From Novosphingobium sp. Leaf2 (GTDB lineage Bacteria; Pseudomonadota; Alphaproteobacteria; Sphingomonadales; Sphingomonadaceae): 64,000 nucleotides of DNA. Positions 8,342 through 16,359 of the stretch are shown here, in pieces. The position numbers were made by a program, and so were the translations under genes. The notes under the pieces were generated by a model that saw only the letters and a program-made list of their open reading frames with translations, was not told the DNA's origin and did no database searches. Numbering within the stretch: position 1 is the first letter of the stretch; each line of letters starts with the position of its first letter. The stretch lies in contig NZ_LMJY01000001.1 of assembly GCF_001421325.1 (NCBI RefSeq), forward strand, positions 562,136 to 626,135, in the 5' to 3' direction.

Positions 8342-8385
8342 AAGGGTGCGGCGCCGGGGGAGGGGAGCCCCGGGCCGCACACCTT
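8342..8385 (-). terminator. Strong hairpin in the ahpC-ahpF intercistronic space
   Basis: AAGG-GTGCGG-C-GCCGGGG pairs with CCCCGGG-CCGCAC-ACCTT in a long, GC-rich, slightly imperfect stem with a small loop. There is no T-tract. Its position after ahpC and before ahpF suggests an attenuator or mRNA-stabilising element that keeps AhpC in excess over AhpF; this is inference from position. Confidence 0.5.
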
Positions 8386-8415
8386 CAGCACGCGACCCGG
8401 TCAGTCGCGTAGGGG

Positions 8416-8982
8416 TTAGAGCTTACCGACGAGGTCGAGCGAAGGTGCCAGGGTTTCGCCGCCTTCTTCCCACTTGGCGGGGCAGACCTGGCCGGGGTGC
8501 TCGCGCCAGTACTTGGCGGCCTTGATCTTGCGGACCAGTTCCTTGGCGTTGCGGCCCACGCCTTCAGGGGTGATTTCCACCAGCTGGATCACACCGTCGG
8601 GATCGACCACGAAAGTGGCGCGGTCGGCAAGGCCGGCGTCTTCGCGCAGCACCCCGAAGTTATTGGTCAGCTTGTGGTTCTGGTCACCCAGGAACGCGTA
8701 CTTGATCTTGCTGATCTTGTCCGACGTGTCGTGCCAGGCCTTGTGGCTGAAGTGGGTGTCGGTGGACACGCCATAGACTTCAACGCCCAGGCCCTGGAGC
8801 ACGTCGTACTGCTCGCCAAGGTCTTCCAGTTCGGTGGGGCAAACGAACGTGAAGTCTGCGGGGTAGAAGAAGAACACGGCCCACTTGCCGGCGATGTCCG
8901 CCTCGGTCACGTCGAAGAAGTCCTTGCCCTGCTGGAAGGCGGTGTTCTTGAACGGCTTGATGGTGCTACCGACGATACCCAT
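8416..8982 (-). CDS. ahpC: Alkyl hydroperoxide reductase subunit C (peroxiredoxin)
   Basis: AhpC is a typical 2-Cys peroxiredoxin that reduces hydrogen peroxide and organic hydroperoxides in the cytoplasm and is recycled by AhpF. The 188-residue product has the peroxidatic motif '[13 protein letters not shown]' (Cys near residue 48), the conserved '[14 protein letters not shown]', and the resolving motif 'GQVCPAKW' (Cys near 167). Length matches the family (187). The ATG at 8982 follows GAGGGAGA and starts with the canonical '[11 protein letters not shown]'; an upstream start at 9000 would add six untypical residues. First gene of the ahpCF operon. Confidence 0.97.
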   Translation of the reverse strand: MGIVGSTIKPFKNTAFQQGKDFFDVTEADIAGKWAVFFFYPADFTFVCPTELEDLGEQYDVLQGLGVEVYGVSTDTHFSHKAWHDTSDKISKIKYAFLGDQNHKLTNNFGVLREDAGLADRATFVVDPDGVIQLVEITPEGVGRNAKELVRKIKAAKYWREHPGQVCPAKWEEGGETLAPSLDLVGKL

Positions 8983-9204
8983 GGATATATTCTCCCTCAA
9001 AGGTGGGTGGTTGAAACGACTGATCCGGAAATAGGCCCAAGACGTGACAATTTTAAGGGGCCTGATCCGATTGGCCTCATCGGGTCAGGCGATCACCCGG
9101 CGATGGATTGTGCGGTTATATCGATAAGGCGTGGCCAATGGCTTGGGCCGGACGGAATGACGGGTTACCTTTCCCGCCCGCAGCCATCCGGCAGGAGACG
9201 TCCT

Positions 9205-9918
9205 TTGAACCTTCGCCTAGACCCATCCCGTGCCATCGGGACTTACGCCGCCGTCATGACCGCAATTGCCGCTTGGACGCTGCTTGCAGGGGTTGGTGCC
9301 GTCACCCCGGCGCGCTTCGACACGATAGACGTCAAGCGGATAAACGTGCGGGAGAATGACGGGACTCTGCGCCTTATCATCGCGGGCAGCGATCACATCG
9401 GCGGGCTGTTCATCGACGGCAAGGAGTATCCGCACCCGAACCGGACCGAGGCAGGGCTGATCTTCCTCAACGACGAGGGGACCGAGAACGGCGGGCTGGT
9501 GTTCGATGGCGCCAATGTAAACGGCAAGCCCACCAACTCAGGCCATCTGTCATTCGATCGCTGGCATCAGGATCAGACGCTCTATTTCGAGTCACTGGAA
9601 GACGGCGATCAGCGCCGGGCTGGCGTTTTCGTCGAGGACCGCCCTGACCGTCCGGCCGATTTCCCTCGCATGACGGCATTGCGCCTTATGCCGGATGGCC
9701 CCGGCAAGGACGCCGCCTTCAACGCCGCCGGGCTCGGCAAAAGCATGCGCCGCGCCTTCCTGGGCCGCGATTTCGACGGGGCATCGAAGCTGGTGTTGCG
9801 CGATGGACAGGGTCGGGCGCGATTGACGCTGCAGGTGGACAACGATGGCGCGGCGCGCATCGATTTTCTGGACGCAGCAGGGAAGGTCGTCCGTTCGCAG
9901 ACCGCCGCCGGGCTCTAG
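9205..9918 (+). CDS. Conserved hypothetical protein with N-terminal membrane anchor
   Basis: A 237-residue protein with one hydrophobic helix near residues 12-35, so it is probably anchored in the inner membrane with the rest outside. After the anchor comes 'DTIDVKRINVRENDGTLRLIIAG', then an 'EGTENGGLVFDG' segment, a pattern seen in hypothetical proteins of several Gram-negative genera. Near the C-terminus 'SKLVLRDGQGRARLTLQVDNDGAARIDFLDAAGKVV' reads like a beta-strand-rich repeat of the earlier block. TTG at 9205 is chosen because AGGAGA lies seven bases upstream; an ATG at 9258 is the alternative. No function is recognised. Confidence 0.7.
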   Translation: MNLRLDPSRAIGTYAAVMTAIAAWTLLAGVGAVTPARFDTIDVKRINVRENDGTLRLIIAGSDHIGGLFIDGKEYPHPNRTEAGLIFLNDEGTENGGLVFDGANVNGKPTNSGHLSFDRWHQDQTLYFESLEDGDQRRAGVFVEDRPDRPADFPRMTALRLMPDGPGKDAAFNAAGLGKSMRRAFLGRDFDGASKLVLRDGQGRARLTLQVDNDGAARIDFLDAAGKVVRSQTAAGL

Positions 9919-9927
9919 CGGACCGGT

Positions 9928-10380
9928 TCAGGCCCCTCTCGCGCGCTTAACCAGCACTTCATCCAGCGCGGAGAGGAAGCGGGATCGATCCTGCTTCGAG
10001 AACGGCGCCGGCCCGCCCACTATGTCGCCGCCGGCGCGCAAGTCGGCCATGATCGCGCGGGTGGCGATGGCGCTGCCGATTGACGCGGAGGTGAAGGGCT
10101 TGCCGTTGGGCGCCACCACGCTTGCGCCCAGCTTGAGGCAGCGATCGGCCAGCAGGATGTCGGCGGTGATGACGACGGTGGCCGCATCTGTGTTTTCGAC
10201 TATCCAGTCGTCAGCCGCATCGAATGCGTCGCTCACCACTTTGCGGGTGATCAGCGCGGTTTGCGGCACACGGATCGGGCTGTTGCTGACGACCACCACC
10301 GGCACCGCGTGGCGCGCGGCGACTTTATAGGTTTCGTCTTTGACGGGGCAGGCGTCGGCGTCGATCAGGATGCGGGGCAT
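9928..10380 (-). CDS. YaiI/YqxD family (DUF188) protein
   Basis: The 150-residue product begins 'MPRILIDADACPVK', the signature start of the YaiI/YqxD family, a PIN-like fold with conserved aspartates (here Asp7 and Asp9). Other family marks are 'VPQTALITRKVVSDAFDAADDWIV', 'VVITADILLADRC' and 'GPAPFSKQDRSRFLSALDE' near the end. The family has no settled function; nuclease activity is suggested by the fold only. A second ATG five codons upstream (10395) is possible. The gene is convergent with the TTG-started hypothetical gene (nine bases apart) and points away from the dedA-like gene. Confidence 0.9.
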   Translation of the reverse strand: MPRILIDADACPVKDETYKVAARHAVPVVVVSNSPIRVPQTALITRKVVSDAFDAADDWIVENTDAATVVITADILLADRCLKLGASVVAPNGKPFTSASIGSAIATRAIMADLRAGGDIVGGPAPFSKQDRSRFLSALDEVLVKRARGA

Positions 10381-10517
10381 CAGGTCTTTACGCATACCTT
10401 GGGCACGGGGCCAAGTGCCGACCGTCCATCCCGCCCCAAAGGAACCAGCGCGCGGCGGCGTGGTTATTCCAAACTACCGCCCCAACGCGGCGTATCCCGC
10501 CAGCGAAGGGCACCGCC

Positions 10518-11210
10518 ATCTCTCTCGATCACATCATTGCCCAGTACGGACTGCCCGGCCTGTTCGTCGGTGCCGGTATCGAGGGTGAGACGGTGGTCAT
10601 CATCGGCGGCATCATGGTGCACAAGGGGCTGCTTGCGTTTGTGCCTGCGGTGATAGCGGCGACCTGCGGATCTTTCGTGGCGGACCAGATATTCTTCCTG
10701 CTGGGCCGGCGTTTCCGCGATCATGCCTTCGTGCGCAAGGCGCAGCAAAAGCCCGCGTTCGCCAAGGCGCTGGAGATTTTCGACAAGCACCCAGCGCTGT
10801 TCGTGTTCGCCTTCCGTTTCATCTATGGCCTGCGCACGGTAAGCCCGATCGCGATTGGCACCACGCGGTTGCCCGCGCGCACGTTCCTGCTGGTGAACGC
10901 CGTCGCGGCGGCGGTGTGGGGGGTGACCTTCATCAGTGCAGGCTATTTCTTCGGCCACGCGATCGAAAAGGCGATGGGCCGTTTCAGCCCGAGCCCCGGC
11001 ATGGTGGTGGCGATCGTGGTAGTTGTGGCGGTGATCGCCGGTATTGTATTGCTGGTGCGGCGTCGCTTGGCTGAACGCGGCGAACAGGCCGGCGTCAGCC
11101 GCACTGCCCCCGATGCAGCAACTTGTGGTCCGCCAGCACCAGCGCCATCATCGCTTCCACAACCGGAACCCCGCGAATCCCGACGCACGGATCGTGCCGA
11201 CCCTTCGTGA
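10518..11210 (+). CDS. DedA family membrane protein
   Basis: DedA (SNARE-associated/VTT) proteins are inner-membrane proteins linked to membrane homeostasis and undecaprenyl or lipid flipping. The frame shows the family hallmarks: '[22 protein letters not shown]' near the start, a '[13 protein letters not shown]' loop, the central '[25 protein letters not shown]' motif and several hydrophobic helices. The conserved N-terminus extends upstream of the first GTG (10593), but no ATG, GTG or TTG covers it. The most likely start is ATC at 10518, seven bases after GAAGGG. The last 39 residues are antisense to the 3' end of aroC, giving a 116-bp convergent overlap. Confidence 0.8.
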   Translation: MSLDHIIAQYGLPGLFVGAGIEGETVVIIGGIMVHKGLLAFVPAVIAATCGSFVADQIFFLLGRRFRDHAFVRKAQQKPAFAKALEIFDKHPALFVFAFRFIYGLRTVSPIAIGTTRLPARTFLLVNAVAAAVWGVTFISAGYFFGHAIEKAMGRFSPSPGMVVAIVVVVAVIAGIVLLVRRRLAERGEQAGVSRTAPDAATCGPPAPAPSSLPQPEPRESRRTDRADPS

Positions 11211-12174
11211 ACATCTCCGCCGCCTGCCCATCGCGGGTGATGGTCTGCTGCGGGGTGAGGATGGAACTGGTCGGCTTGAACGCCACGCGGCAGGTTACCG
11301 GCTGGCCGGTGGAAATGCCCCCGGCGATGCCGCCCGCGTGATTGGCCAGGAACGCCGGCGCGCCGTCCGGCCCTTCCATCGCCGGGCGCATCGGGTCCGC
11401 GTTTTCTTCGCCGGAAAGCCGCGCGGCGGCAAACCCGTCGCCAATCTCCACGCCCTTCACCGCATTGATGCCCATCATGGCGCCGGCCAGATCGGCGTCC
11501 AGCTTGCCATACAGCGGCGCGCCCCAGCCCGCCGGCACGCCGGTGGCATAGCATTCCACCACCGCGCCGACCGAGGAGCCTGACTTGCGGGCATCGTCGA
11601 CGATCTCTTCCCACCGCCTGGCCGCCGCCACGTCGGGGCAGAAGAACGGGTTGTTGCCGATCTCGTGCTCGTCGAAATTGCCCGGATCGATCATGTCGCC
11701 GCCGATCTCAGACACGTAGGCCCGGATCGTCACTTCTGGAATGACCAGCCGCGCCACCGCGCCCGCCGCCACCCGGCTGGCGGTTTCGCGGGCGGACGAA
11801 CGCCCGCCGCCGCGATAATCGCGAAAGCCGTACTTGGCGTCGTAGGCATAATCCGCATGGCCGGGGCGATAGGCCGTGGCGACATCGGAATAGTCCTTCG
11901 ATCGCTGGTCCACATTCTCGATCATCAGGCTGATCGGGGTGCCGGTGGTGCGCCCTTCAAAAACGCCGGACAGGATGCGCACCGCGTCCGGTTCCTGGCG
12001 CTGGGTGGTGTATTTGGACTGGCCCGGACGGCGCGCATCGAGAAACGGCTGGATCACGCCTTCGTCAAGCGACAGTCCCGGCGGGCACCCGTCCACCACC
12101 GCACCGATCGCGGGCCCGTGGCTTTCGCCCCAAGTGGTGAAACGGAAAAGGCGACCAAAGCTGTTCACGCTCAT
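11095..12174 (-). CDS. aroC: Chorismate synthase
   Basis: AroC converts 5-enolpyruvylshikimate 3-phosphate to chorismate with reduced FMN, the last step of the shikimate pathway. The 359-residue product begins '[24 protein letters not shown]', which includes the family signature 'GESHG', and contains the other two: '[21 protein letters not shown]' and '[24 protein letters not shown]'. Length matches the bifunctional-free bacterial enzyme (about 360). ATG at 12174 is chosen because the conserved sequence starts there; the frame runs on upstream without family sequence. Its 3' end is overlapped by the convergent DedA gene. Confidence 0.97.
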   Translation of the reverse strand: MSVNSFGRLFRFTTWGESHGPAIGAVVDGCPPGLSLDEGVIQPFLDARRPGQSKYTTQRQEPDAVRILSGVFEGRTTGTPISLMIENVDQRSKDYSDVATAYRPGHADYAYDAKYGFRDYRGGGRSSARETASRVAAGAVARLVIPEVTIRAYVSEIGGDMIDPGNFDEHEIGNNPFFCPDVAAARRWEEIVDDARKSGSSVGAVVECYATGVPAGWGAPLYGKLDADLAGAMMGINAVKGVEIGDGFAAARLSGEENADPMRPAMEGPDGAPAFLANHAGGIAGGISTGQPVTCRVAFKPTSSILTPQQTITRDGQAAEMFTKGRHDPCVGIRGVPVVEAMMALVLADHKLLHRGQCG

Positions 12175-12265
12175 AACCTGCGCGCCTTGTCGCCAAACGC
12201 GCGCTTTGTCCAGCGCTGCAAATTCGCCTCTGGATCGCTTTGACGGCGCATGGCAGAACGGAAAG

Positions 12266-12553
12266 ATGGATTTCTCATCGATCTTGGTCATGCCCTACAG
12301 CGCGCTTTTAACGATAATCACCTTGATCGTCGCATCACTCATGAAACGTGCCCAGCCACGACTGGTTTGGCCTTGCGCCGCCGCGGCACTATCGGCTGCT
12401 CCGATATTTATCGGGTTGCCGAACGCCGCTGCACCCGCTCGTTGGGCTGTTTCCTTCTTCTTGCTTCTGTTTTCGGCAGGCTGGGGAGCAGTCATCGGAT
12501 TATTGGCTTTCAAATTGCTGAAAGCAACGGGTCGTGTGTTTAGCGGTCAATGA
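12266..12553 (+). CDS. Small hypothetical membrane protein
   Basis: A 95-residue product with three predicted transmembrane helices: about residues 9-27, 37-52 and 58-83. A short basic loop 'MKRAQPR' between the first two suggests topology. Codon use is less GC-biased than the neighbours. GGAAAG directly before the ATG is a weak ribosome binding site; a second ATG (12290) is possible. It was not recognised as a named family. It is divergent from aroC and upstream of the ArsC-like gene. Confidence 0.55.
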   Translation: MDFSSILVMPYSALLTIITLIVASLMKRAQPRLVWPCAAAALSAAPIFIGLPNAAAPARWAVSFFLLLFSAGWGAVIGLLAFKLLKATGRVFSGQ

Positions 12554-12607
12554 TCGCCTAACTACTCGTCAAAAAGTCCTCCCATGCCAACATGCTGAGT
12601 TTCGAAA

Positions 12608-12952
12608 ATGACAGATATTTACGGCATTCCCAATTGCGACACGGTCAAGAAGGCGCGGGCCTGGATGGACGGGCGCGGGATTGCTTACCGGTTTCATGAT
12701 TACAAGAAGGAAGGCGCCGATCCGGGAAAGCTGGCTGCATGGATCGCGGCGGCGGGGCTGGACACGGTGCTGAACCGGGCCGGCACCACGTTTCGCAAGC
12801 TGCCCGAAGCGGATAAGGCGAACCTTGACGCAGGTCGGGCGATTGCGCTGATGGTGGCCAATCCCAGTACAATCAAGCGGCCCGTGGTTGAGCATCCCGG
12901 CGGCCTGCTGGTCGGCTTCAAGGAGGCCGAATGGGCGGCGGCGCTGGGTTGA
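12608..12952 (+). CDS. ArsC/Spx family reductase-like protein (YffB type)
   Basis: The 114-residue protein has a thioredoxin-like ArsC/Spx fold. It starts 'MTDIYGIPNCDTVKKARAWMDGRGIAYRFHDYKKEG', the YffB subgroup pattern with a single active cysteine (Cys10) in 'PNCDTVKKA', and ends in 'IKRPVVE.PGGLLVGFKEAEW'. The second arsenate-reductase cysteines and the Spx CXXC are absent, so it is more likely a glutathione-dependent thiol protein of unknown substrate than an arsenate reductase. Length is normal for the family (115). Confidence 0.9.
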   Translation: MTDIYGIPNCDTVKKARAWMDGRGIAYRFHDYKKEGADPGKLAAWIAAAGLDTVLNRAGTTFRKLPEADKANLDAGRAIALMVANPSTIKRPVVEHPGGLLVGFKEAEWAAALG

Positions 12953-12980
12953 CAGTCATCGGTTTGGCAGGCGCGCGGTT

Positions 12981-13556
12981 TTGAACTGGACGGAATGGAT
13001 CGCGGCCTTGCTGGGGCTTGCCAACATCGCGCTGCTGGTGCGTCGCAGCGTGTGGAACTATCCGTTCGGCATGGCGATGGTGGCGCTGTATGCGGTCGTG
13101 TTCTTTCAGGCGCGGCTGTACGGCGAAGCGGGGCTGCAGCTGTTCTTCTTCGCCGCGCAAGCGTGGGGCTGGGTGTTGTGGAGGCGCGCTGCCCGCCGCG
13201 ACCTTGACGGAGAGGCGGAGGTGCCGGTGCGCTGGCTGTCGCCGCTGGCCCGGCTGGGCTGGGGCGCGGCCACGGCGGTTCTGGCGCTGAACCTGGGCTG
13301 GGTGATGCACCGCTTTACCGACGCGGCGCTGCCCTATGCCGATGCCGCGATCGCCGGGGCCAGCATCGCGGCGCAGATCCTGCTAGGGCTGCGCCGGATC
13401 GAGAACTGGGTGGTTTGGATCGCGATCGATGTGGCGTCCATCGCGGTATACATCGCCAAAGGGCTGTGGCCCACGGCGGCACTATATGTGGTGTTCCTGG
13501 CGATGTCCGCGCTGGGCCTGCGGACCTGGATCGCCGCCTATCGGAAGGCAGTATGA
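12981..13556 (+). CDS. pnuC: PnuC family nicotinamide riboside transporter
   Basis: PnuC transporters move nicotinamide riboside across the inner membrane by facilitated diffusion, driven by phosphorylation inside the cell. The 191-residue product has about seven hydrophobic helices and the family's C-terminal signature 'ENWVVWIAIDVASIAVYIAKGLWPTA'. It overlaps the downstream NR kinase-like gene by four bases (ATGA), so the pair is co-translated and forms a plausible salvage cassette. TTG at 12981 is taken as the start because the conserved first helix 'WTEWIAALLGLANIALL' follows directly; the ribosome site is weak, so the exact start is uncertain. Confidence 0.88.
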   Translation: MNWTEWIAALLGLANIALLVRRSVWNYPFGMAMVALYAVVFFQARLYGEAGLQLFFFAAQAWGWVLWRRAARRDLDGEAEVPVRWLSPLARLGWGAATAVLALNLGWVMHRFTDAALPYADAAIAGASIAAQILLGLRRIENWVVWIAIDVASIAVYIAKGLWPTAALYVVFLAMSALGLRTWIAAYRKAV

Positions 13557-14068
13557 AGACGGTGTGTTTCCACGGTGCCGAAAGCACCGGCAAGTCTGTG
13601 TTGTGCGAACACTTTCTGGTGGAACGCGGCTGGCCCTACGTGCCCGAATATGGCCGCACCTATACCGAGGAGCGCGGCGTTGACCTGACGATGGCGGACC
13701 TGCTGGTGATCGCGCGCGGGCAGGCACGGCTGAACCGCCATGCGATGGAAGCCGCCCCGCCGGTCCTGCTGCTCGATACCGACCAGTTGATGACGGCGGC
13801 ATGGGCGCAGATGCTGTTCGGCCACGTGCCGGACGAACTGCTCGGCTATCCCAAGGCGGACTTGTATCTGCTGTTCGAGGCGGACGTTCCTTGGCGCGAG
13901 GATGGCACCCGCTTCTTTGGCGAGGATGAGGCGCGGGCCCGCTTTGCCGCGCTGGCCGAAGAGATGCTGGTGCGCGCCGGCGTGCCCTTCATTCGCATCG
14001 CCGGGGCGTGGCACGCGCGTGAGGCGCAGGCCGCTGCCGCGATCGAGGCGCTGCTGGCAGGCGCGTGA
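13553..14068 (+). CDS. NadR-type nicotinamide riboside kinase (AAA/P-loop ATPase)
   Basis: The 171-residue product matches the C-terminal kinase domain of NadR. A P-loop 'GAESTGKSVL' sits at residues 9-18, 'VPEYGRTYTEERG' at about 29-41 and 'LLLDTDQLMTAAW' near 73-85 (Walker B and substrate acidic residues). There is no DNA-binding or adenylyltransferase domain. It should phosphorylate nicotinamide riboside to NMN, trapping what PnuC imports. The start overlaps pnuC by four bases, with GGAAGG just upstream. A full NadR would be about 350-410 residues; this single-domain form is known in alphaproteobacteria. NR specificity is inferred from context. Confidence 0.87.
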   Translation: MKTVCFHGAESTGKSVLCEHFLVERGWPYVPEYGRTYTEERGVDLTMADLLVIARGQARLNRHAMEAAPPVLLLDTDQLMTAAWAQMLFGHVPDELLGYPKADLYLLFEADVPWREDGTRFFGEDEARARFAALAEEMLVRAGVPFIRIAGAWHAREAQAAAAIEALLAGA

Positions 14069-14071
14069 GCG

Positions 14072-14833
14072 TCAGGCCTTGCGGGCGGTGACGATGTAAT
14101 TCAGCGCCATGTCGTCAGACAGATGCAGCCCTTTTACCGGCGACCAAGCGATCCCGCGCGGCGTGCCCAGTTCCAGCCCGGCGTCGCGCGCCAGCGCGGC
14201 CAGTTCTTCCGGCGTCACGAACTGGCCCCAGTCATGCGTGCCGCGCGGCACTTTGCCCAGCCGCTCCGCCGCTTCCACCAACATCACGCGTGAGCGCACG
14301 GTGCGATTGGGGCAGGACAGGATCATCAGCCCGCGCGGCGCCATGGCGGCGGCGAGATGGCGCAGGAACGCGGCCTTGTCGGTCACATGCTCGATCACTT
14401 CGAGCGAGCAGACCAGATCGTAGCCCGACAGGCCCAGCGTGCCCAGTTCGCCCGCGCGGTAATCGATCGACAGGCCCATCGCGGCGGCGTGGGTGCGGGC
14501 CGCCGCGATGTTTTCGGGCGCCGCGTCAACGCCGGTGACATCGGCGTCCATCCGGGCCAGCGGTTCGCACAGCAGGCCCGCGCCGCAGCCGGCATCCAGC
14601 GCGCGCTTGCGGGACAACGGGCGCACGCTGCGCGTGTCGCCGCCAAAATGCGCGTCGATCGCGTCGCGCACGAAGGCCAGGCGCACCGGGTTCAGCGTGT
14701 GCAGCATGGCGGACGAACCCTTTGGATCCCACCAGTCCGCCGCCAGTGCGCCAAAGTGCGCGGCCTCTTTGGGATCGATTGTTGCGCTGGGGGGGAGGGG
14801 TGCGTGCGGAATTGTTGCGGTTGCATTGTCCAT
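14072..14833 (-). CDS. ubiG: Ubiquinone biosynthesis O-methyltransferase
   Basis: UbiG performs both O-methylations in ubiquinone synthesis using S-adenosylmethionine. The 253-residue product has the UbiG-type N-terminus 'FGALAADWWDPKGSSAMLHTLNPVRLAFV', the SAM motif I 'ALDAGCGAGLLCEPLARM', motif 'VTGVDAAPENIAAAR', 'LVCSLEVIEHVTDKAAFL' and the C-terminal 'GIAWSPVKGLHLSDDMALNYI'. Length is typical (about 245). It is divergent from lysC, with only 58 bases between starts, so the two share a promoter region. Confidence 0.95.
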   Translation of the reverse strand: MDNATATIPHAPLPPSATIDPKEAAHFGALAADWWDPKGSSAMLHTLNPVRLAFVRDAIDAHFGGDTRSVRPLSRKRALDAGCGAGLLCEPLARMDADVTGVDAAPENIAAARTHAAAMGLSIDYRAGELGTLGLSGYDLVCSLEVIEHVTDKAAFLRHLAAAMAPRGLMILSCPNRTVRSRVMLVEAAERLGKVPRGTHDWGQFVTPEELAALARDAGLELGTPRGIAWSPVKGLHLSDDMALNYIVTARKA

Positions 14834-14891
14834 GATCCCCCCTTACCAGCCCGACCGACTCTTTTCCACTCTACGCGGGAGCAACGTGGCC

Positions 14892-16151
14892 TTGGCACGT
14901 ATCGTGATGAAATTCGGCGGCACGTCGATGGCCGGTTCCGAGCGCATCCGGCGCGTGGCGGGCATCGTCAAGCGCCAGCAGGATGCCGGGCACGAAGTGG
15001 CCGTGGTCGTTTCCGCGATGGCGGGCGAGACCGACCGGCTGGTCAATTTCTGCCGCGAGGCGAATGCGCTCTACGATCCGGCCGAATACGACGTGGTCGT
15101 GGCTTCGGGCGAGCAGGTGACCTCTGGCCTGCTGGCGCTCACCCTGCAGGCGATGGGCTGCAAAGCACGTTCGTGGCTGGGCTGGCAGGTGCCGATCAAG
15201 ACCGACGATGCCCACGCCAAGGCCCGGATCGAGGATATCGACGCCGACGCGTTGACCGCCTCGATGGCCGCTGGTGAAATCGCGGTGATCCCCGGCTTTC
15301 AGGGCGTATCCCCACAAGGGCGCGTTACCACGCTGGGGCGCGGTGGGTCGGACACTTCGGCAGTGGCGGTGGCCGCTGCGGTCAAGGCCGATCGCTGCGA
15401 CATCTACACCGACGTGGACGGCGTTTACACGACCGACCCGCGCATCGTTGCCAAGGCGCGCAAGCTGCCGCTGGTGACGTATGAGGAAATGCTGGAACTG
15501 GCCTCGGTCGGCTCCAAAGTGCTGCAGACCCGCTCGGTCAGCCTGGCGATGAAGGAGAAGGTGCGCGTGCAAGTGCTCTCCTCGTTCATCGACGAGACCG
15601 CGCCGGCGGCGGATACCATCCCCGGCACCCTGATTGTCAGCGACGAAGAACTAGAGGGAAGCGACATGGAACGTCAGCTCATCACCGGCATCGCCGCCGA
15701 CAAGAACGAGGCGAAGATCACGCTCACCCGCATTGCCGACCGGCCCGGCGCGGTGGCCTCGATTTTCGCGCCGCTTGCCGATTCGAACATCAACGTCGAC
15801 ATGATCATCCAGAACGTGGCGAAGGACCTAGGCGAGACGGACGTAACGTTCACCGTGCCCCAGTCCGACCTGACGCGCGCGCAGGCCATGCTGGAAGCGC
15901 GCAAGGACGAGATCGGCTTCTACCGCATGATCGCGGAAGGCAATGTCGCCAAGATCAGCGTCGTGGGTGTCGGCATGCGCAGCCATGCCGGCGTTGCGGC
16001 AACGATGTTCAAGACGCTGGCCGATCGCGGCATCAACATCATCGCCATCTCCACCAGCGAGATCAAGGTGTCGGTCCTGATCGACACCGACGAGACCGAA
16101 CTGGCCGTGCGCGTGCTGCACACCGCCTACGGGCTCGATGCCGCGGCCTGA
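14892..16151 (+). CDS. lysC: Aspartate kinase
   Basis: LysC phosphorylates L-aspartate at the start of lysine, threonine, methionine and diaminopimelate synthesis. The 419-residue product has 'VMKFGGTSMAG' at the N-terminus, 'GRGGSDTSAVAVAAAVKADRC' (nucleotide and substrate site, about residues 150-170) and 'VYTTDPR', followed by two C-terminal ACT domains ('RIADRPGAVASIFAPLAD' and 'VSVVGVGM'-type) that bind feedback inhibitors. TTG at 14892 gives the usual 'MARIVMKFGGTS' start; GTG at 14886 is also possible, with GGGAG four bases before it. An internal ATG at 15666 has its own ribosome site and may give a separate beta chain. Confidence 0.95.
   Translation: MARIVMKFGGTSMAGSERIRRVAGIVKRQQDAGHEVAVVVSAMAGETDRLVNFCREANALYDPAEYDVVVASGEQVTSGLLALTLQAMGCKARSWLGWQVPIKTDDAHAKARIEDIDADALTASMAAGEIAVIPGFQGVSPQGRVTTLGRGGSDTSAVAVAAAVKADRCDIYTDVDGVYTTDPRIVAKARKLPLVTYEEMLELASVGSKVLQTRSVSLAMKEKVRVQVLSSFIDETAPAADTIPGTLIVSDEELEGSDMERQLITGIAADKNEAKITLTRIADRPGAVASIFAPLADSNINVDMIIQNVAKDLGETDVTFTVPQSDLTRAQAMLEARKDEIGFYRMIAEGNVAKISVVGVGMRSHAGVAATMFKTLADRGINIIAISTSEIKVSVLIDTDETELAVRVLHTAYGLDAAA
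15653..15668 (+). promoter_or_regulatory. Internal ribosome binding site and start inside lysC
   Basis: AGAGGGAA (15653-15660) sits five bases before an in-frame ATG at 15666, exactly at the junction between the kinase domain and the ACT domains. Initiation here would make a 161-residue regulatory chain, close to the beta subunits made by in-frame initiation in Bacillus and Corynebacterium aspartokinases. The signal is visible; its use is inference. Confidence 0.45.
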
Positions 16152-16174
16152 GCTCCCTCAAACCTGCTCGATAC

Positions 16175-16219
16175 AAAAAAAGATCCCATGCGCGGATGAA
16201 CCGGTCGCGCATGGGATCT
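16175..16219 (-). terminator. Rho-independent terminator for katA
   Basis: A perfect 14-bp stem (AGATCCCATGCGCG / CGCGCATGGGATCT) around an 11-base loop is preceded on the plus strand by seven A residues, so on the minus strand it ends in a T-run. This is a textbook intrinsic terminator for the leftward katA transcript, about 140 bases after its stop codon. It could also slow transcription from lysC. Confidence 0.85.
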
Positions 16220-16270
16220 GTCGTAGTTTGACGCGTCCCTGACGGTCAGATCAGGCACGACGATGCCCCG

Positions 16271-16341
16271 GCGCCCGCGTTGTTTTATGATGCGGGCGCT
16301 GCAGGACTGCCCCGCCGCATCGAGGGATTGGTGCGGCGGGG
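16271..16341. repeat. Two further hairpins in the lysC-katA convergent space
   Basis: GCGCCCGC (16271-16278) pairs with GCGGGCGC (16292-16299), and CCCCGCCGCA (16310-16319) pairs with TGCGGCGGGG (16332-16341). Together with the terminator at 16175-16219 they form three consecutive stems in about 170 bases at the 3' end of the catalase mRNA. Confidence 0.6.
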
Positions 16342-16359
16342 AAGCTGGGATGTGCGTGG

